64,000 bases of DNA from Alphaproteobacteria bacterium (GTDB lineage: Bacteria > Pseudomonadota > Alphaproteobacteria > Micavibrionales > UBA2020): positions 1-64,000 of the forward strand of contig JAEUKT010000004.1 of the NCBI GenBank assembly GCA_016794125.1, given 5' to 3'. The notes under the pieces were generated by a model. It did not search any database. It was not told the DNA's origin and saw only the letters and a list, made by a program, of their open reading frames with translations. A program made the position numbers and the translations under genes. Shown piece by piece: positions 60,005 through 64,000 of the stretch; position 1 is the first letter of the stretch; each line of letters begins with the position of its first letter.

Positions 60005-61747
60005 TTAAAGCTTGCTGTCCGAATGGGCGACCATCGCGGGCTTGGCGTCGATGCCGCGCGAGATCTTGTTTTCCACGCCGGCGCGGAAGGCGGTGTCGCG
60101 CGACAGTTCATGCGCGCGCTGCCATTTGAATTTCGCCTCGTTTTTGCGGCCCGACTGCCAGTAAGCATCGCCCAGATGGTCGAGGATGGTTGAATCATCC
60201 GGCACGATGGAAACGGCACGTTCCAGCCATTCGATGGATTCCTTGTAATTGCCCGCGCGGTACAATGCCCAGCCGAGGCTGTCGACGATGTATCCGTCAT
60301 CGGGGCGCTGCGCGACGGCGCGGCGGATGTAATCCAGCGCCTTGTCCATGTTGATGCCCTTGTCGGCCCAGCTATAGCCGATGAAGTTCAGGATCATGGG
60401 GTTGTCGGGCTGGAAGGCCAGCGCCTGCAGCAAATCCTTTTCCGCGCCGTCCCAGTCGTTCATGCGTTCGCGCGACATGCCGCGGGCGTAAATCAGCGGC
60501 CAATGCTCTTCGGACGGTTTGTCGATGGTGGCAAGCGCCGCGTCATAGGCCTTCAGCGCATTCGCGAAATCTTCGTGGCGGCGGTGCAGGTCGCCCAGCG
60601 AGACGAGGGCTTCCAGTTTCGTTTCCTTGTTCTTCGACAGGTCTTCCAGCATGGTAATCGCCTGCGGCAGGTTATGGCTGATCTCCATCACCTCCGACAC
60701 GCGCACACGCGACAGCCAGTACAGCGGCTGGTTTTTGGCGATGGTGTCGTAATCGTCGACGGCCTTGCGGTAATTGCCGTGCAGCGCCGCGATATCACCC
60801 ATCATCATCATCGCAAACGGAGCCTTGGGCGCCAGCAGCAGCACCATCGCGCCGTAAATCTGCGCGCTGTCATATGCGCGGCGTTCATAGAGCAGCGTGG
60901 CAAGGTCGAACAGCGCAACCGCAGCCCCATCCGCCGCGCGCGTGATGTTGCGCGGCGTGTCGGCCGGCGATTTCACCGCGTTGATGAAGGGGCTGAACGG
61001 ATATAGTTTGCCGAGGTTGTCGTAGATCGCCTTGGAGATTTCCGGCTGGTTGTCGCGCTGGAAGAAATTCGCGGCCAGCACGGCGGTATGCAGCGTCAGG
61101 CCGTTCGCCATCGCCTCGCGGTAATGCTTGCCGGCGGTTTTTTTGTCGCCCGCCAGTTCCGCGATCAGCGCGGCGTGGATGTTGAATGTAGGGTCTTCGG
61201 CATCGGCCTTGTCGCCCAGCAGCGCGATCGCGCCCTTGGAATCGCCCGCGCCAACCATTGCCCAGGCGGTCATCAGCGGTTTTGTGTATTGGCCGAAACC
61301 GTCTTCGGGCAGTTTTTCGATGTATGCCAGCGCCGATTTGTAATCTTCGCGCGCCAGCGCGTCGGAGGCGAGGTAGATCGATGCAAGCTCGATATTTTCA
61401 GGATCCTGCGCAATCTTCTGCGCCAGTTCGCGCGCGCGGGCATACTGCATCGCGCCCATCGACAGCAGGAAGGCGCGCTGTTCCAGAAGTTCGTTGCCCT
61501 TGTCGAATTTCGTCACTTCGTTCATGTAATTCTGCGCGGCATCCCAGTCCTGCTGGCGCTGCGCGAAACGGCCGGCCAGATAACTGCCCGACAGGGTGTT
61601 ACCGGCGGGAGCGGGCTCGGCGGTTGCGAAATTGGGGGCGGAAGGAATTTTCGCCTGATCGGAAGCGGCGCAGGCATTGAGCGTGAATGAAACCGTAGCA
61701 GCGAGGACGAGGGCACCGGCAACCTGGAAAACTTTCACGAACCTCAT
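60005..61747 (-). CDS. TPR-repeat lipoprotein
   Basis: 580 residues. Signal peptide with lipobox LNAC, then an extended array of tetratricopeptide repeats across most of the length (for example EHWPLIYARGMSRERMNDWDGAEKDLLQA and PDDGYIVDSLGWALYRAGNYKESIEWLERAVSIVPDDSTILDHLGDAYW, each read as short pieces). It is a protein-interaction scaffold in the periplasm. The start is ATG 61747, with AAAAGGGG directly before it; a GTG three codons downstream has better spacing, and an upstream ATG at 61783 is possible. It lies upstream of the Cys-rich protein and ispE, a common alphaproteobacterial neighbourhood. Confidence 0.85.
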   Translation of the reverse strand: MRFVKVFQVAGALVLAATVSFTLNACAASDQAKIPSAPNFATAEPAPAGNTLSGSYLAGRFAQRQQDWDAAQNYMNEVTKFDKGNELLEQRAFLLSMGAMQYARARELAQKIAQDPENIELASIYLASDALAREDYKSALAYIEKLPEDGFGQYTKPLMTAWAMVGAGDSKGAIALLGDKADAEDPTFNIHAALIAELAGDKKTAGKHYREAMANGLTLHTAVLAANFFQRDNQPEISKAIYDNLGKLYPFSPFINAVKSPADTPRNITRAADGAAVALFDLATLLYERRAYDSAQIYGAMVLLLAPKAPFAMMMMGDIAALHGNYRKAVDDYDTIAKNQPLYWLSRVRVSEVMEISHNLPQAITMLEDLSKNKETKLEALVSLGDLHRRHEDFANALKAYDAALATIDKPSEEHWPLIYARGMSRERMNDWDGAEKDLLQALAFQPDNPMILNFIGYSWADKGINMDKALDYIRRAVAQRPDDGYIVDSLGWALYRAGNYKESIEWLERAVSIVPDDSTILDHLGDAYWQSGRKNEAKFKWQRAHELSRDTAFRAGVENKISRGIDAKPAMVAHSDSKL

Positions 61748-62063
61748 CCCCTTTTGCTGTAGTTTACATAGACACTTCATCATATAGGTGGCGTTTCGGG
61801 GCTTTTCCCCTAAGTACCTTTTTACACAACAAAGGTTAATATCTCGTGAGTACGCATCGTGTACGACACGCGTATCCGGCGCGACATTTTGTTATTCCGC
61901 AGCGAATTTAAATTGCGGCTGAAACTTAGAAAATTACGGATTTGCCCATAATTTTCGCAGTTTCTGTGGCATACGGGCGATTGTGTCTTGTCGCTGCCAT
62001 AGTTATGGAGCAACATCACCAACACACATCCCTGTTAAGAATCGTTACGAAAGCGAAGCTGCC
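61748..62063. other. 316-bp divergent intergenic region
   Basis: No gene is supported. It separates the TPR lipoprotein gene (left) from the hydrolase gene (right) and is AT-rich in its left half. A short palindrome CGTGT-ACG-ACACG (61858-61870) is present. No stress (GGAAC) or FNR-type motif is seen. Confidence 0.5.
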
Positions 62064-62954
62064 ATGCTCAAACGCCTCAAGGCTGCATTTAACTCCGCGA
62101 CTGAAATGCATCGCGCGGGGCTGGAATATGCCGCACTCGCCACCACCTGGCCGCTGATCAAGGACAGCCTGCCCAAGGGCGACGGCCATCCGGTGATTTT
62201 CTTCCCGGGTTTTCTGACCAGCGACATTTTCACCCTGCCGCTACAGTCGCGGGTGGAGGAACGTGGATACAAGGTCTATGGCTGGGATAACGGATTCAAT
62301 CTGGGCTTTGACGAAAAAACCGCGCAGCACCTGAAAAAACGCCTGAAGGATGTGTTCGACGCGAATGGCGGGCAGAAGGTCACGCTGGTCGGCCACAGCC
62401 TGGGCGGCGTTTACGCCCGCGAACTGGCCCGCGAATTCCCCGACATGGTGCGCGACGTGATTACGCTCGGCACGCCGTTCGGGTCGCTGGACGATACCGC
62501 GAAAGCCACATCCGAACACCTGAAGAAACTCTACAGCTTCTTCAACCCCAATTCCGTCCATGACGAAATCGAAGACATTGGCGCGCGCGGCCTCACGCCG
62601 CCGCCCGTGCCCACTACTTCACTGTTCTCCCGCAATGACGGCGTTGTGGACTGGAAGGCATCGCTGAACCCCGCCACGCCGCTCACCGAAAACATCGAAG
62701 TCTATGGCAGCCATATCGGCATGACCGCCAACGCGCTCACCATCGCCGCCGTCATCGACCGGCTGGCGCAGAAAGAAGGCGACTGGAAACCCTTCGATGC
62801 GTCGAAATATTCCGTGCTGCCTTTCCCGAAAGGCGCGGATGCATCCGACCTGCCCGCCAATCCGGGCTTCAAGATGGACAAAACGAAACGCTCGCTGTTC
62901 GACAACCCGCCCGTGAAGAAAAAAACCGCACCGCCGAAAGCGCCGAAGGCTTAA
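62064..62954 (+). CDS. Alpha/beta-hydrolase, lipase-like
   Basis: 296 residues. Nucleophile elbow GHSLGG in LVGHSLGGVYARELAREFPDMV. The oxyanion region is FFPGFLTSDIFTLPLQS, and the terminal catalytic His is likely in EVYGSHIGM. This resembles PGAP1-like or LCAT/lipase hydrolases of bacterial origin. It has no signal peptide and a Lys/Pro-rich tail. Start ATG 62064 has a weak ribosome site; the frame is open upstream without one. It is head to head with the TPR lipoprotein and converges on ETF-QO. Confidence 0.8.
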   Translation: MLKRLKAAFNSATEMHRAGLEYAALATTWPLIKDSLPKGDGHPVIFFPGFLTSDIFTLPLQSRVEERGYKVYGWDNGFNLGFDEKTAQHLKKRLKDVFDANGGQKVTLVGHSLGGVYARELAREFPDMVRDVITLGTPFGSLDDTAKATSEHLKKLYSFFNPNSVHDEIEDIGARGLTPPPVPTTSLFSRNDGVVDWKASLNPATPLTENIEVYGSHIGMTANALTIAAVIDRLAQKEGDWKPFDASKYSVLPFPKGADASDLPANPGFKMDKTKRSLFDNPPVKKKTAPPKAPKA

Positions 62955-62968
62955 GGGCACTTCCCTTT

Positions 62969-64000
62969 TTACATCCCCGAATAATTCGGCCCGCCGCCGC
63001 CCTGCGGCGTGGTCCAGACGATGTTTTGCGTGGGGTCCTTGATGTCGCAGGTTTTGCAGTGTACGCAGTTCTGCGCGTTGATGACGAATTTGGGTTTGCC
63101 GGCTTCGTCGTTCACAACCTCGTACACGCCGGCGGGGCAGTAGCGCTGCGCGGGTTCGGCGTATTCGGGCAGGTTGTAGTTGATCGGTACCGACGGGTCT
63201 TTCAGCTTCAGGTGGCTGGGCTGGTCTTCCTCGTGATTGGTGTTCGAAATAAAAACCGACGACATTTTGTCGAACATCAGCACGCCATCCGGCTTCGGAT
63301 AATCGATCGGTGTGCTGTCCTTCGCTTTTTTCAGGGACAGATGATCCGCATGGTTGCGGAACGTCCACGGCGCTTTGCCGCGCAGCAATACGGTGTCGAT
63401 CGCTGAATAAAGGAAGCCGAGGATAAAGCCCTTTACGAAACTGGGGCGGATATTGCGTACGCGGTGCAGTTCCTCGTGCAGCCAGCTGGTCTTGAATTTA
63501 TGCGTGTATCCCACCGGCTCTTTTCCCGTCGGGTCGCCCGCCGCAAACATTTCGGCGAGTGACTCCGCCGCCAGCATCCCCGATTTCATCGCGGCATGCG
63601 TGCCCTTGATTTTGGGCACGTTGAGGAAGCCCGCCGTATCGCCCACCAGCGCGCCGCCGGGGAAGGTGAGTTTCGGCAGCGATTGCAGCCCGCCTTCCGA
63701 CAGCGCACGCGCACCGTAGGAAATGCGCTTGCCGCCTTTCAGATACTTGGCAATCGCCGGATGCGTCTTGAAGCGCTGGAATTCGTGATAGGGCGACAGA
63801 TACGGGTTGGTGTAATCGAGGCCGATCACGAAACCGATAGAAATGATATTATTTTCGGCGTGATACATCCACGAGCCGCCATAGGTCTTGCTGTCCATCG
63901 GCCAGCCCGCGCTATGCACGGTCAAACCCTGCTTGTGGTTTTCGGCGGGTACTTCCCACAGTTCTTTAATGCCGATGCCATAGGTTTGCGGGTCGCATTC
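62969..64000 (-). CDS. Electron-transfer flavoprotein-ubiquinone oxidoreductase, C-terminal part (partial)
   Basis: The frame is open at the window's right end, giving the C-terminal 343 residues. It has the FAD-family GDTAGFLNVPKIKGTHAAMKSGMLAAESL segment, the membrane-associated ubiquinone-site region, and the C-terminal 4Fe-4S site RYCPAGVYE...CVHCKTCDIKDPTQNIVWTTPQGGGGPNYSGM (read in pieces). It carries electrons from ETF (acyl-CoA dehydrogenases) to ubiquinone in the inner membrane. It matches a window with an acyl-CoA-oxidase-like enzyme at 40.7 kb. The start lies beyond base 64000. Confidence 0.93.
   Translation of the reverse strand, partial: ECDPQTYGIGIKELWEVPAENHKQGLTVHSAGWPMDSKTYGGSWMYHAENNIISIGFVIGLDYTNPYLSPYHEFQRFKTHPAIAKYLKGGKRISYGARALSEGGLQSLPKLTFPGGALVGDTAGFLNVPKIKGTHAAMKSGMLAAESLAEMFAAGDPTGKEPVGYTHKFKTSWLHEELHRVRNIRPSFVKGFILGFLYSAIDTVLLRGKAPWTFRNHADHLSLKKAKDSTPIDYPKPDGVLMFDKMSSVFISNTNHEEDQPSHLKLKDPSVPINYNLPEYAEPAQRYCPAGVYEVVNDEAGKPKFVINAQNCVHCKTCDIKDPTQNIVWTTPQGGGGPNYSGM

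Noticed and set aside
1-64000. CRISPR array, prophage or insertion sequence
   Set aside because: I saw no regularly spaced direct repeats, no transposase or integrase, and no terminal inverted repeats with target duplications in the reading of the sequence.

Overview
The window is chromosomal DNA of an alphaproteobacterium. The order and genus cannot be resolved from the sequence. The evidence is a set of promoters of the alphaproteobacterial general-stress sigma factor type (GGAAC-N16/17-CGTT), a UbiM-type ubiquinone hydroxylase, a complete ccoNOQP-ccoGHIS cbb3 oxidase locus, and a TPR lipoprotein next to ispE and an ETF-ubiquinone oxidoreductase. Gene density is high, many genes overlap by 1-20 nt, and I see no prophage, insertion sequence, integrase or CRISPR array.

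Left part (1-13.8 kb): the 3' end of a long repeat protein (three exact 123-codon repeats, then CSPG-like and cadherin-like modules), an MsbA-like ABC exporter, a small lipoprotein, a flavoprotein coupled to an ABC-F ATPase, an rRNA/tRNA methyltransferase, and an overlapping proB-proA-ppc operon.

13.9-19.4 kb: a four-gene operon with a TelA-like coiled-coil protein, two large soluble proteins I do not recognise, and a single-pass membrane protein. This is the best candidate for an undescribed system.

19.4-27.5 kb: an envelope/stress island with a glycine-zipper lipoprotein, an EF-hand protein, a PRC-barrel protein, CsbD, DUF883, DUF1328, an anti-sigma-like protein and a general-stress-type protein, plus a separate response regulator and hybrid histidine kinase. 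Four perfect and one near-perfect EcfG-type promoters drive five of the transcription units.

27.7-44.4 kb: mostly metabolism. It holds a fatty acid desaturase, enlarged PncA/PncB NAD-salvage proteins, pyroglutamyl peptidase, a divergent amino-sugar-like cluster (MurQ-like, PIG-L deacetylase, SIS), HU, a FecR-domain secreted protein, a cytochrome P460 beside a copper-monooxygenase-like protein, an acyl-CoA-oxidase-like flavoprotein and formate-THF ligase.

44.5-56.3 kb: a low-oxygen module with OmpW, UbiM, HemN, a Crp/Fnr regulator with a Cys-rich tail, and ccoNOQP-GHIS. FNR-type boxes (TTGAT-N4-ATCAA and variants) lie before ompW, hemN and ccoN, and a perfect one lies inside the 3' end of the regulator gene. 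The regulator carries the FNR recognition signature ETxSR.

56.4-64 kb: tRNA-Gln(UUG), a membrane-anchored Sel1-repeat protein, ispE with a Cys-rich secreted protein and a TPR lipoprotein, a lipase-like hydrolase, and the C-terminal part of ETF-ubiquinone oxidoreductase, which runs off the window.
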